Source: Candidatus Sulfotelmatobacter sp.
GTDB taxonomy: Bacteria > Acidobacteriota > Terriglobia > Terriglobales > Acidobacteriaceae
DNA: 64,000 bases
Assembly: GCA_030041475.1 (NCBI GenBank)
Contig: JASHNU010000040.1
Span: forward strand, 94,237 to 158,236
Direction: 5' to 3'
Position numbers and translations under genes: made by a program. The notes under the pieces are model-generated. The model did not search any database. It had not been told where the DNA came from and worked only from the letters and a program-made list of their open reading frames with translations. How positions within the stretch are numbered: the stretch's first letter is position 1; the number at the start of each line of letters is the position of its first letter. Positions 8,532 to 16,033 of this stretch are shown piece by piece.

Positions 8532-9431
8532 CTAATATAACGCCGGTTGACCCTCCAGCCGCGTCTTCCAGCGCCGGTGCACCCACAACCACTGCTCCGG
8601 ATACTTTCTCACGTAGTCTTCAATCACCCTGGTGAACTTCTGCGTGTTGGCAATGATGTCAGATTCCAGATCGCCCGTTCGCACCAGCTCCACCGCGGGA
8701 TCAAAGCGCAGCCGGTATTTCCCCAGAGCCTCATCCCAGATGGTGAAACCCGGAACCACCGCGGCATCCGTGCGCAGTGCAATCCGTGCCAGTCCGCTCG
8801 CCGTGCACGCCGGAATGCCAAAAAAATCCACAAACACTCCCTGCGGAGGGGTCATATTCGTGTCCATCAGGATTCCCACGGTCTCGCCGGCTTTCATCGC
8901 AGCCAGCAATCCGCGCACGAAGTCATCCTTGCCGACCGTTTTATTCCCATGCATCGTGCGGTAACTCTGAATCAGCCGGTCCAGATATTCGTTGTCCATC
9001 GGCCGCATGACCACGTGCAGCCAGTGCCCATGCAGCGAATGCGCAAAGGCGGAGAGCTCCCATCCCCCAAAGTGTGCCGTCAGAAACAGGACTCCCTTGC
9101 CCCGAGCATACGCTCGTTCGTAATTCTCCAGCCCGTCGTACACCACCACGTCGTCAACGTTCTCGCGCGTGTAATGCGGAAACTGGCAGACCTCGGCCAA
9201 CTGGCGCCCCAGCGAGGTGAACTCCCCTCGCAATATGCGCGCCCGCTCCTTCTCATTTTTCTCGGGAAAGACCAGCGCCAGGTTGCGCATGCCAACCCGG
9301 CGCAAGCGGAAATGCAGGAAGTAAATCAGCCAGGCGAGGCTGATGGCGAATGCGCGCGACCAGCGGCGCGGCAGAATGCCCAGAATCTTGATGAACGGCC
9401 AGGCTGCCGCGTATTCCAGTTTTCGCCGCAT
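8532..9431 (-). CDS. Lysophospholipid/lipid A acyltransferase, LpxL/HtrB family
   Basis: 299 residues. One N-terminal hydrophobic segment (FAISLAWLIYFLHF) and the catalytic H-x4-E motif at about residues 120-125 (AHFGGWE), followed by the family's VVMRPMDN and GILMDTN--PPQGVFVDFFG motifs. Members transfer secondary acyl chains to Kdo2-lipid IVA or related glycolipids at the inner membrane. With lpxD and lnt in the same window it supports an LPS-bearing envelope. It might instead act on another lipid, since acidobacterial lipid A details are sparse. Confidence 0.88.
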   Translation of the reverse strand: MRRKLEYAAAWPFIKILGILPRRWSRAFAISLAWLIYFLHFRLRRVGMRNLALVFPEKNEKERARILRGEFTSLGRQLAEVCQFPHYTRENVDDVVVYDGLENYERAYARGKGVLFLTAHFGGWELSAFAHSLHGHWLHVVMRPMDNEYLDRLIQSYRTMHGNKTVGKDDFVRGLLAAMKAGETVGILMDTNMTPPQGVFVDFFGIPACTASGLARIALRTDAAVVPGFTIWDEALGKYRLRFDPAVELVRTGDLESDIIANTQKFTRVIEDYVRKYPEQWLWVHRRWKTRLEGQPALY

Positions 9432-9516
9432 TCAGTTGGGGCTAGAGATTAGACGCCAGGGGCCAGCGGCAAATCGCTTACCGAGCACTGGCCGCTGATC
9501 GGTGACCACTGCTTTT

Positions 9517-10215
9517 CTATTTCGCCGCTTCCTGCGCCCATTTGGCCAGGGTCGTAAGGAATGCGTTCGCGCTCGCGGGCGATTCCACCTCTCCGGTCAA
9601 CGACGCCTTCGACGTCACCATGTGTCCGTAGAATTCTCGCGTCGAGTTCCTATCCTGCTTCACCACCGCCCCGTTCAGCGTAACGCCGGCAAACACTCCG
9701 CGGGCCCGCGAATAGGTCAGCACCTCGGACCGCATCTTCCAGTCCGTGTCACCTTCTGCCTCTCGTCCCACCGGCCCGGCAGCAACTGAGGCATCCGCTC
9801 CCAGCGAAAACTGGCTCGAGAGCAAATGCTGGACACCGTTCTTGTTCATCACCAGCAGCACCAGGTCCACGGCTTGCCCGCCGATCTGAAATCCGAAGCT
9901 GCCTCCTTCGACGGTAAAGAACGCTGGCGCGCTCCATCCTTTCGGCGTCCGGCAGCTGGCCAAGCCACGTCCGTATTTCGCGCCGAAAATGAATCCGCCT
10001 TTCAGCATCGACGGCACGACGGCGACGCATTCCGACGAGCTCAAAATACGTTCGGGAATGCCCTTGTCGGGTGCGCCTTGAATCTCGTTCAGCACGTCCG
10101 CTGCGGCTTGCACGCGGTCGGTTACTTTTGAATCTTTCGCCTGATCATCAGCCGCGAAGGCGGCGAAAAGCGAGGAGAACAGCCCCAACAGGGTCAGCAG
10201 TGCAAACTTTCGCAT
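9517..10215 (-). CDS. SYLF (Ysc84-like) lipid-binding domain protein
   Basis: 232 residues with a signal peptide (LLTLLGLFSSLFAAFAADD). The mature part matches the SYLF fold: an N-terminal helix with VLNEIQGAPDKGIPERIL, SECVAVVPS--KGGFIFGAKYGRG, GGSFGFQIGGQAVDLVLLVMN, and the late YSRARGVFAGVTLNGAVV segment corresponding to the SYS-x-SKG-x-F-x-G-x-x-x-x-G core. SYLF domains bind phosphoinositides in eukaryotes; in bacteria they are secreted proteins of unknown role. Monocistronic by position. Confidence 0.9.
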   Translation of the reverse strand: MRKFALLTLLGLFSSLFAAFAADDQAKDSKVTDRVQAAADVLNEIQGAPDKGIPERILSSSECVAVVPSMLKGGFIFGAKYGRGLASCRTPKGWSAPAFFTVEGGSFGFQIGGQAVDLVLLVMNKNGVQHLLSSQFSLGADASVAAGPVGREAEGDTDWKMRSEVLTYSRARGVFAGVTLNGAVVKQDRNSTREFYGHMVTSKASLTGEVESPASANAFLTTLAKWAQEAAK

Positions 10216-10631
10216 AGGTCCTCACCACAAAACGATTCTCTGGGATTTGTTACTCGGATTGTAAATGAAAGTGTGGCAGTTGTACGGAGGCCGGCGAAGG
10301 CTAAGCGAAACACGTTTCATTACGAAGTAGAGGAGGAGTGCGGTTGAGTAATTTCGGAGGGCGAGGGTTCACGAGTCGAGGCGCGTCCGCACAAAAAAAT
10401 GCGGGGCTGAAAGTAGTGACCCTAATCGCCACTCCCAACCCCGTCTCCCAGGTTCTGTGGTAGGTGAGGCGAGTATGCGCCGCAGGGCGCGGCCTCACAA
10501 GATTACTAAGGTAAGTGGCCCTCAGGTTACGGCACGACTCCTGATAGTCATCCTCAAACGAGGACCTGGGCGAGCCGCGCGAATCGCCCCGATTCTTGCG
10601 GGCGAACAAATCGCTCGTTTGGCTCGCTTCC
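10216..10631. other. 416-bp intergenic region with strong stem-loop
   Basis: No long gene. A two-part stem-loop lies at 10464-10498: GTGAGGC (10464-10470) with GCCTCAC (10492-10498), and inside it GCGCC (10477-10481) with GGCGC (10486-10490). Immediately before it a 39-codon frame (TTG 10344 to TAG 10463) has AGGAGGAG upstream; it is too short to judge as coding. The flanking protein genes are both on the minus strand. Could be a small RNA or a regulatory leader. Confidence 0.4.
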
Positions 10632-11288
10632 CTACTTGGTCGCAACCAGCGAATGCGTGATCGCGTGCACTGAAAGCGCGATCCGGTTCTGCACGCCGAC
10701 TTTGCGCATCAGCTTCGCCACGTGCGCTTTCACCGTCCGCTCTTCGATTCCCAGCTGACCGCCAATTTCCTTGTTCGACCGGCCCGCGACCAGCATTTCC
10801 AGAACTTCTTTCTCGCGATCGGTGAAGGTCACCCGTCCCGCCGGGAAAATCCGGCCCGGCGCCGACGAAACGCGCTCGATGAACATTGAGAGCACCCGTC
10901 GCGGGGCCCATACCGATCCCTGGTTCACAACGCGGATGGCCTGCGCGAATTCAGCCGGCGTGGCCGCCTCGTCCACGTAGCCCTTGGCCCCGGAAGCAAT
11001 CGCCTTCAGAATGGTTTCTTCGTCAATGCCCGAACCGGTCACGATGATGCGCAAATCCGGACGCGTCGCTTTCAGGCTCGCCATCACGTCAAACAGATTT
11101 TGCCCGGAGCGGTTGCCGAGCAGGATAAGATCGATGCCCTGCAGTGTGCTGATTTCCGGAAGCGCCGCGGAGATGAGTTCGAACTCGGGCTCAGAATCAA
11201 ACAGTGCGCGAAACCCGACAAAGCGTAAAGGATCGCTTTCCACTACCGCGATTCGGATTACAGGTTTTCTGGCGACTGCTGCTTTCAT
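10632..11288 (-). CDS. LuxR/NarL-type regulator with degenerate receiver domain
   Basis: 218 residues. A receiver-like fold (residues about 10-125) keeps the early acidic pair (VVESDP), the T of IIVTGSG and the K-G-Y of AKGYVDE, but the position of the phospho-acceptor Asp is Gly58 (DLILLGNRSG). A GerE-type helix-turn-helix follows (LTDREKEVL-like FTDREKEVLEMLVAGRSNKEIGGQLGIEERTVKAHVAKLMRKVG). So DNA binding is intact while phosphorylation at the canonical site is not possible. No histidine kinase is adjacent. It is probably an orphan regulator controlled by another signal or by its level. Confidence 0.9.
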   Translation of the reverse strand: MKAAVARKPVIRIAVVESDPLRFVGFRALFDSEPEFELISAALPEISTLQGIDLILLGNRSGQNLFDVMASLKATRPDLRIIVTGSGIDEETILKAIASGAKGYVDEAATPAEFAQAIRVVNQGSVWAPRRVLSMFIERVSSAPGRIFPAGRVTFTDREKEVLEMLVAGRSNKEIGGQLGIEERTVKAHVAKLMRKVGVQNRIALSVHAITHSLVATK

Positions 11289-11474
11289 AGTTTTCCCTGT
11301 AGGGTCTGGATTCTTCTACTCAGCATAGTAATAATTCGTCACGATGCAAAGAGAAGGTGACCGAAGGGAAATTACGGGAGTAACATGGAAAACGCGTGCC
11401 GCATGCGGCATTTGGCAGTCTGAAAATCAGTTGAGTCGTTTCGCTTTCATCCTCCCCGCGAGGCTTCTGGTGGC

Positions 11475-12041
11475 ATGAAAAAATTCCGGTTATTCGCCCT
11501 GATCGTTACTCTTGCCGCTGTTTTCGTAACAGCCGTTTCGACTGCGATGGCGCAGGCGCCCGCGCAACAGTCGCAACCCGCTCCTTCTCCGCAAACTCCT
11601 CCCGTGCAACAGTCGGAACCTGCGCCGCAGACGCCTGCGCCTGAGACGCCCGCTCCCGCACAAGCTCTGGCGCCGCCTGCCTACACGCCCAAATACCACG
11701 GCGATCCTGCGCACTCGGAGTCGGAGTTCACCGCACTCGCCTACGTGCGCGGCGTTATGCGGGCGCAGATGCTCTTTAACAAGCACTACGGTCACTTCGC
11801 CACCGCGCTCACGCAACTGGTGCACAGCGGAAACTTTACCCAGCGCATGGTCAATCCGGATCGCGGCGATTACACGGCAAGTTTCAAAGGAAAGGCAGAC
11901 AGCTTCGTGTTGACCATGACGCCGAAAAATCTGGACGCCCAGCATCGCTCGTTTTATGCGGGAGACGACGGAAAGATTCACGCTGACGAAACCAAGCCCG
12001 CCGACGGCGAGTCCTCCGTGGTGGAGACGCACCACTGGTAG
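11475..12041 (+). CDS. Exported hypothetical protein with Pro/Gln-rich linker
   Basis: 188 residues. Signal peptide (FALIVTLAAVFVTAVSTAMAQ), then about 45 residues dominated by Pro, Gln, Ala and Glu, then a compact C-terminal domain of about 120 residues. The piece AYVRGVMRAQMLFNKHYGHFATALTQL recalls the first soluble helix of type IV pilin-like proteins, but there is no prepilin peptidase site. I do not recognise a named family. Divergent from the LuxR regulator at 11288, with a 186-base shared upstream region. Confidence 0.72.
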   Translation: MKKFRLFALIVTLAAVFVTAVSTAMAQAPAQQSQPAPSPQTPPVQQSEPAPQTPAPETPAPAQALAPPAYTPKYHGDPAHSESEFTALAYVRGVMRAQMLFNKHYGHFATALTQLVHSGNFTQRMVNPDRGDYTASFKGKADSFVLTMTPKNLDAQHRSFYAGDDGKIHADETKPADGESSVVETHHW

Positions 12042-12098
12042 CGTGAACATCAGTTGCGGGAAGGCAAGGGACGCGTGCGGCTTGCGCGGCTGGCGTCT

Positions 12099-12668
12099 TT
12101 ACGGTTTTCCGTTCTGCGCCACCGAGGGCTGAATTCGGCGCAACCCGCCCGGCGGGCAAACATCCGGGAACTCGGCGTACACGAAGGGCTTCGCATCCTT
12201 GGCCTCGAAATGCTTCAGCCAATCCACAACCTTCGCCACTGAAGCGGGAAACGGACTCTCACCATCCGCGTTTAGCCAGCGCAGCCGCTGTGCTCCATCT
12301 TCGACGTGCTGTATCTCGGCGCCAAAGCTTTCGGACTCCTGGCGAATCAGTCCGCCATGGTTGCTCGACAGGGCGCGGAACTGATCCGCGCCAAGCAGGC
12401 CCTTCAGTTGCTCGAGTTGTTCTTTGGTCAGTGTCCCTTGCAGCCGTTCCGTTCCCGTCCTCAGCATGCGTTCGATCCGGTACTCTCCGTCGCGCGAAAC
12501 AGCCAGACAGATATGGCGAGCCGCATCGTCGTCGCGCCGCATTGCCGAAGTGTCGTAAGAAAGCCGGGCGAACAAATCTGCATCCTTGGGGAGCAACACC
12601 TCCTGCGCCCAGGCGCCAGCCGGGATCAGAACCGCCGCTGCAAGAACAAAAGTCAGGAACGAACGCAT
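12099..12668 (-). CDS. Exported hypothetical protein
   Basis: 189 residues. GGAGG lies upstream of the ATG. Signal peptide (FLTFVLAAAVLIPAGAWA), then a soluble domain with RRDDDAARHICLAV-RDGEYRIER and a leucine-rich GTLTKEQLEQLKGLL stretch. The pattern (a dose-like 'yr-ierm' strand, a threshold helix, then a strand-rich tail) resembles small acidobacterial secreted proteins without assigned function. It lies just downstream of the 12752 gene, on the same strand with 83 bases between them, so they may be co-transcribed. Confidence 0.7.
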   Translation of the reverse strand: MRSFLTFVLAAAVLIPAGAWAQEVLLPKDADLFARLSYDTSAMRRDDDAARHICLAVSRDGEYRIERMLRTGTERLQGTLTKEQLEQLKGLLGADQFRALSSNHGGLIRQESESFGAEIQHVEDGAQRLRWLNADGESPFPASVAKVVDWLKHFEAKDAKPFVYAEFPDVCPPGGLRRIQPSVAQNGKP

Positions 12669-12751
12669 AGGGAACCTCCAAGGAAATTTCCGGTGCCGAA
12701 CCTATTTTAGTATGCGCCCAGATTGCTGCAACCGAACGGATGTGCGGCATT

Positions 12752-14518
12752 CTAAGGCTGCGCTTCCGAATCCGGGATTATCTGAAGCGCCATGCTCTTG
12801 CGCTCGCCTTCGCTCGCGTGCAGCGGACTTCCCTGCCCCGTATAGGTTTTCAGAAATTCGGCATTGAAGTAGGCGTCGCCGTCCACGCTCTCCCAGGCAA
12901 AGAGCGTGTAGTCTCCAGGCGCAATCCCCTGCAAGGTGAAGCGGCCCCTTTGATCGCTGACTGTTTTGCGATAGCGGTCGATACGCCCTCGCAGCCGCGC
13001 TTCCGGAACGGCGACGATGACGGCATCGGCCACTGGCTCGCCCTTCTGATCCGTCACTACGCCATCGACGGCCGTGCCGTTCCCGGTTGCGACCAGATCG
13101 AGCACGACTGTGCCGCCATTCAGGCTTATGCCGGCCTCATCCACGTCGCGGCCGCCCGCGAGCACCGATTTCAGATACCAGTCCGGCCCCAGGCCACCAC
13201 CCGCGAACTGCACATAATAGGTGCCCGGCGGAACGCTCTTCCATTCGAAGCTGCCGTCAGGCGCAACCTGCGTGACGTTCGAAAAGGCATCCCTAAAGGA
13301 AAACGCACCCAGTAAGTCGTCGTCTCCATCAACAGCCCGCAACATGAGGAACAATGCGCCCGGATCAATCCGACTATTGCCTTTGCTCTCTAAACGCAGG
13401 CGTCCATGAATCCAGCCTCCGGGTTGCGGGGCCAACCGCAAGTCTTCGACGTTGCCCGCTACCTGCAGCGGTTGACGCGCCATCAGCGGCACGGCTGCGT
13501 TCTCAACCGTCGCCAGAATCGTGTACGTACCTGGAGCAACGTCGCGAATCACGAATGTGCCGTCCTTGTGGATCTCAGCGTCGTTCAGCATCAGGTTGAA
13601 ATCGTGAGATTGCAGCATGATCGTTGCCGACGACCGCGGCGGCAGGTTCACGACGGCGCCGCGAATGCTCAGCGTGGGACTCGGCGCGAGCGAGAAGTCA
13701 ACCGGAAAATCGTCGCCCGCCTTCAACTGGATCGGCGCGGCCCCACTGCGGTCCGGAGTTCCGGGATAGTACGTGGTCTGGTAGGACAATGCGGCCGTTT
13801 TATCTGGCACGGTCGACCTCGCAGAACCCGGCTCAGCGCCCGCGGACGCGTTGCCAGCTGACTCGATCAGGCTCTTGAAGTCGGGCGGCGGATTCACCGA
13901 CACGTAGTAATTGCCGGCCGGCAGATTCGGGATGCGGTATTCGCCCAGATCGTTGGTCCGCTCCGATCCTGTCGGCTCCCATCGGCTATTGCCGGAAGTA
14001 AACGTCTGGCGCAGCACAGTGACTTGCGCGCTGGCCATCGGGTCGCCGTCTTCGTCGGTTACGCGCCCGCGCACGACAGCCGCAGCCTGCAGACGAAGGA
14101 GCAAGTCCTTGACTTCCTGTCCCGCCACCAGTGTCAGCACACGGCCGTCGCTGCGCGCATGATGCCTGTCAACTTCCAGAAATCCGGTGCGCTCGGCGAA
14201 AAGGTGATAGCGGCCGGGGGCGATGCCCTCGATGTGAAAAGAACCGTCGGCACCGCTGATTGCGGTGTAGGCCCCGCCCGCGCCTGGATTTTCGGAGATC
14301 AGCTCGATCAACGCTTTTTTCACCGGCTCGCCCCCCGGCTCCTTTGTCACGATGCCCTCAATCACCGCTCGGCTGGCCGGTTTCGAGGCAACCGGCGTCT
14401 GGGCCACCAGCGTGGCGGCACCAAGGATAAGCATCAAGACACTCAACAGGCATATGCGAGCCAAGTTTATTCTCAGACTGGAAGACATGGGTTGGGAAGA
14501 TATGGGTTGCGAAGACAT
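12752..14518 (-). CDS. Carboxypeptidase-regulatory-like domain protein, secreted
   Basis: About 588 residues. Signal peptide (ICLLSVLMLILGAATLVAQ). Several repeats of the carboxypeptidase-regulatory-like/CNA-B Ig fold follow: I-E-G-I-V-T-K-E-P-G-G-EPVKKALIEL...GSFHIEGIAPGRYHLFAERTGF, then VRGRVTDEDGDPMASAQVTVL...GEYRIPNLPAGNYYVS, and later GVVTDQKGEPVADAVIVAV...GRFTLQGIAPGDYTLFAWE. Such proteins are exported and often occur beside TonB receptors, but none is here. The start is uncertain: in-frame starts exist at 14599, 14518 and 14488, and the 5' end overlaps a 15-bp tandem repeat. Confidence 0.85.
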   Translation of the reverse strand: MSSQPISSQPMSSSLRINLARICLLSVLMLILGAATLVAQTPVASKPASRAVIEGIVTKEPGGEPVKKALIELISENPGAGGAYTAISGADGSFHIEGIAPGRYHLFAERTGFLEVDRHHARSDGRVLTLVAGQEVKDLLLRLQAAAVVRGRVTDEDGDPMASAQVTVLRQTFTSGNSRWEPTGSERTNDLGEYRIPNLPAGNYYVSVNPPPDFKSLIESAGNASAGAEPGSARSTVPDKTAALSYQTTYYPGTPDRSGAAPIQLKAGDDFPVDFSLAPSPTLSIRGAVVNLPPRSSATIMLQSHDFNLMLNDAEIHKDGTFVIRDVAPGTYTILATVENAAVPLMARQPLQVAGNVEDLRLAPQPGGWIHGRLRLESKGNSRIDPGALFLMLRAVDGDDDLLGAFSFRDAFSNVTQVAPDGSFEWKSVPPGTYYVQFAGGGLGPDWYLKSVLAGGRDVDEAGISLNGGTVVLDLVATGNGTAVDGVVTDQKGEPVADAVIVAVPEARLRGRIDRYRKTVSDQRGRFTLQGIAPGDYTLFAWESVDGDAYFNAEFLKTYTGQGSPLHASEGERKSMALQIIPDSEAQP

Positions 14519-14525
14519 GGGTTGC
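14481..14525. repeat. Three tandem 15-bp repeats
   Basis: Units GAAGACATGGGTTGG, GAAGATATGGGTTGC and GAAGACATGGGTTGC (14481-14495, 14496-14510, 14511-14525). On the minus strand they read as S-S-Q-P-M/I repeats and contain two of the candidate start codons of the 12752 gene, so a change in copy number would alter its N-terminus or leader. Confidence 0.85.
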
Positions 14526-14645
14526 GAGCGGAGCCGGGAGGAGCGGTCCAGGGGGACTCGACTGGCAGCTATTTTACCTCCGTTTAGTCTAAGGCCCAAG
14601 CACGGATTGCGGGCTTATTTTGTCAATCCTCGGCATGCCCAAGCC

Positions 14646-15410
14646 TTACTGGCAGCCGGTTTCCGGGCACTGATCCTTGCGATACTCATCCATATAGATC
14701 GTCCAGGGTGGCTCTCCGAGCGCATCGCGGTATAGCCCCGTCTTGAAATAGACCCGGTGCAAGGAGTGACCGCGCGGCGGACGATATACCGTGGGGCCCC
14801 GATACTGAACAATCGTGCGGCCGTCGAGAGTGGCGTTAATACTGCCCTGTTCCGTGAAATCGAAGCGGATCACAAATCGGAAATCCAGCCATCGGCCGCG
14901 CACATCTTCATTGCCCCGGTAGAGTTCTTGGCTGTGGCGGTCATCACGACGGGTAATTCGGAGCAGGCCGTGGTCATAGCGAATCGCGAGAACAGGATTG
15001 TCCGGATGGCAGCGCCAGCACAACTGCTTCCACTGGGCAATCACGAGGCGCTCCGACGTCTGGGGAAAGTCTTGTGGGATGTACAAACTGAAGGAATACA
15101 CATAGGTTGGCCCGAGGTGAGACAACAGCCACAACGATTCCATGAGTTCATCGCGCTCCGTGGCAGCGCCTTCTTCGCTGGCGGCCTCGTAGCGATCGCC
15201 CTTGTGCACGGTGATCGCCAGCGCACGGCGACCGGAGCGGACGACGGGCGCGACCGCTCCGCGAACGAAGCGGTACCCCGACCAACGAAACGAGCTCAGG
15301 TGACGAGACTCAAAACCGTCGTAGACATGGATGGGAATTTCGCGCAGTCCAAGGACGAAGACGAGTCCAAGCGCCAAGGCAATTCCGGCTACCCGAAGAA
15401 GCCGCTTCAT
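14646..15410 (-). CDS. Polysaccharide lyase-like (heparin lyase I fold) exported protein
   Basis: 254 residues. N-terminal hydrophobic anchor or signal (GIALALGLVFVLGL). The rest resembles the Polysacc_lyase family: a beta-jelly-roll with FESRHLSSFRWSGYRF, AVTVHKGD-like ITVHKGDRYEAASEEG, ERDELMES, VYSFSLYIPQDFP--SERLVIAQWKQ, and a final YFKTGLYRDA--PPWTIYMDEYR. Enzymes of this fold depolymerise acidic glycans such as heparin or glucuronan; distant members are non-catalytic carbohydrate binders. Substrate cannot be told. Monocistronic-looking. Confidence 0.78.
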   Translation of the reverse strand: MKRLLRVAGIALALGLVFVLGLREIPIHVYDGFESRHLSSFRWSGYRFVRGAVAPVVRSGRRALAITVHKGDRYEAASEEGAATERDELMESLWLLSHLGPTYVYSFSLYIPQDFPQTSERLVIAQWKQLCWRCHPDNPVLAIRYDHGLLRITRRDDRHSQELYRGNEDVRGRWLDFRFVIRFDFTEQGSINATLDGRTIVQYRGPTVYRPPRGHSLHRVYFKTGLYRDALGEPPWTIYMDEYRKDQCPETGCQ

Positions 15411-15434
15411 ATTGCGTAACGATGCGTAGAGATT

Positions 15435-15647
15435 TTAGCTGTCTTTTCGGTAGAGCAGGTTGCGCATGGCTTCGCGGCGGGCGGCGTTTGCGCCTTTGTC
15501 GGTCTTGAGCACGTCGGTCGATGTGGGTGAGTCGGCAGCTTCCTCCTCGCTGCACGACGGACAGCGGTTGGCAAAACCGGGCTTGCCGGGTTTGAGTTCG
15601 AATTCTTCGCCCCAAGCGACGCAGGTTTTGGTGGGGTAGGTCGTCAT
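15435..15647 (-). CDS. Small cysteine-containing hypothetical protein
   Basis: 70 residues from ATG at 15647; a much longer open frame upstream (to 16346) reads through the tRNA-like gene and is a shadow. Cys9 and a C-P-S-C pair (29 and 32) in a chain with KPGKPGFANRCPSC could bind zinc as an incomplete ribbon. The C-terminal half is charged and helical (GANAARREAMRNLLYRKDS). Small proteins like this occur in Acidobacteriota, without function known to me. Confidence 0.6.
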   Translation of the reverse strand: MTTYPTKTCVAWGEEFELKPGKPGFANRCPSCSEEEAADSPTSTDVLKTDKGANAARREAMRNLLYRKDS

Positions 15648-15769
15648 ATTGACTTCTATTTTATGGCCAGTGGCGCGAGTTGGCTTTTCCCGAAACGAAA
15701 CTGCAAGCCACAATATTTTCGGCTGTGTTCCGCACCCATCTGATGGCCTTGGCCTATGCTCTTGAGCGT

Positions 15770-15841
15770 GGGCCCATGGTGTAACGGTAGCACGATACCC
15801 CATCAAGGTATTAGGTGAGGGTTCGAATCCCTCCGGGTCCA
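15770..15841 (+). tRNA. tRNA-like gene with anomalous anticodon loop
   Basis: A full cloverleaf can be drawn. Acceptor GGGCCCA with CGGGTCC (six pairs, last position unpaired), T8, D-stem GTGT/GCAC with a loop AACGGTA, anticodon stem ATACC (15795-15799) with GGTAT (15807-15811), variable TAGGT, T-arm GAGGG-TTCGAAT-CCCTC, discriminator A at 15841; CCA is not encoded. The D-arm (ATGGTGTAACGGTAGCAC) resembles tRNA-Gln/Glu genes. However, the anticodon loop is CCATCAA: position 33 is C instead of the near-universal U, and the nominal anticodon is ATC (15802-15804), which would read GAU with an A34. This may be a pseudo-tRNA, a retargeted tRNA or a non-translational RNA. Confidence 0.6.
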
Positions 15842-15950
15842 TTCCTTCCTTGTGAGGGAGTCTCTCAGGGACAAGTGGAGAGTTCGTCGATGGGGTGCGA
15901 CTCTCCTTAAAGTAACTTGATTTGCCGTGAACGCTGGACGGATAATCTAT

Positions 15951-15968
15951 CTGATACCTTGATGGGGT
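15951..15968 (-). repeat. Inverted copy of tRNA-like anticodon arm
   Basis: Read on the minus strand this is ACCCCATCAAGGTATCAG, against ACCCCATCAAGGTATTAG at 15797-15814 on the plus strand (17 of 18 identical). A related 8-base copy lies in the hairpin loop at 15889-15896. The direct repeat GATGGGGTG-(C)-CGACT at 15889-15903 and 15961-15975 links the two tail copies. Confidence 0.85.
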
Positions 15969-15985
15969 GCCGACTACCGGCATTT

Positions 15986-16017
15986 GCGAACGGCCTCGGG
16001 CTTCCGAGGCCGTTTGC
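15986..16017. terminator. Strong hairpin terminator
   Basis: Stem GCGAACGGCCTCGG (15986-15999), loop GCTT, CCGAGGCCGTTTGC (16004-16017): 14 pairs with one wobble, followed by ATTTGTTGG. It lies between the tRNA-like unit (plus) and the end of the membrane-protein gene at 16034 (minus), so it may serve both. Confidence 0.75.
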
Positions 16018-16033
16018 ATTTGTTGGTGTCGTT

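Larger units (their letters stand above)
15842..16017 (+). ncRNA. Structured tail downstream of tRNA-like gene
   Basis: The 176 bases after the tRNA-like gene contain no protein gene. A hairpin GGAGAGT (15877-15883)/ACTCTCC (15900-15906) exposes GATGGGGT (15889-15896), complementary to eight bases of the tRNA anticodon arm and loop (15797-15804). A second segment, 15951-15968, is complementary to all 18 bases 15797-15814 (17 Watson-Crick pairs, one G-U). The segment ends in a strong hairpin. I infer one transcript of about 250 nt from the tRNA-like gene to the terminator; this is not proven. Confidence 0.4.

Noticed and set aside
10301..10645. 114-residue minus-strand frame in the 10.2-10.6 kb gap
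   Set aside because: Low-complexity Arg/Ser composition, no start signal, overlaps the end of the LuxR gene in another frame.
15842..16017. Integron attC or phage attachment site at the tRNA-like gene
   Set aside because: No integrase, no duplicated tRNA 3' end and no attC core sites nearby; the repeat is inverted and matches the anticodon arm.
15770..16017. tmRNA or T-box leader
   Set aside because: The tRNA part is complete with its own T-arm, not split as in tmRNA. No T-box consensus and no downstream plus-strand gene.
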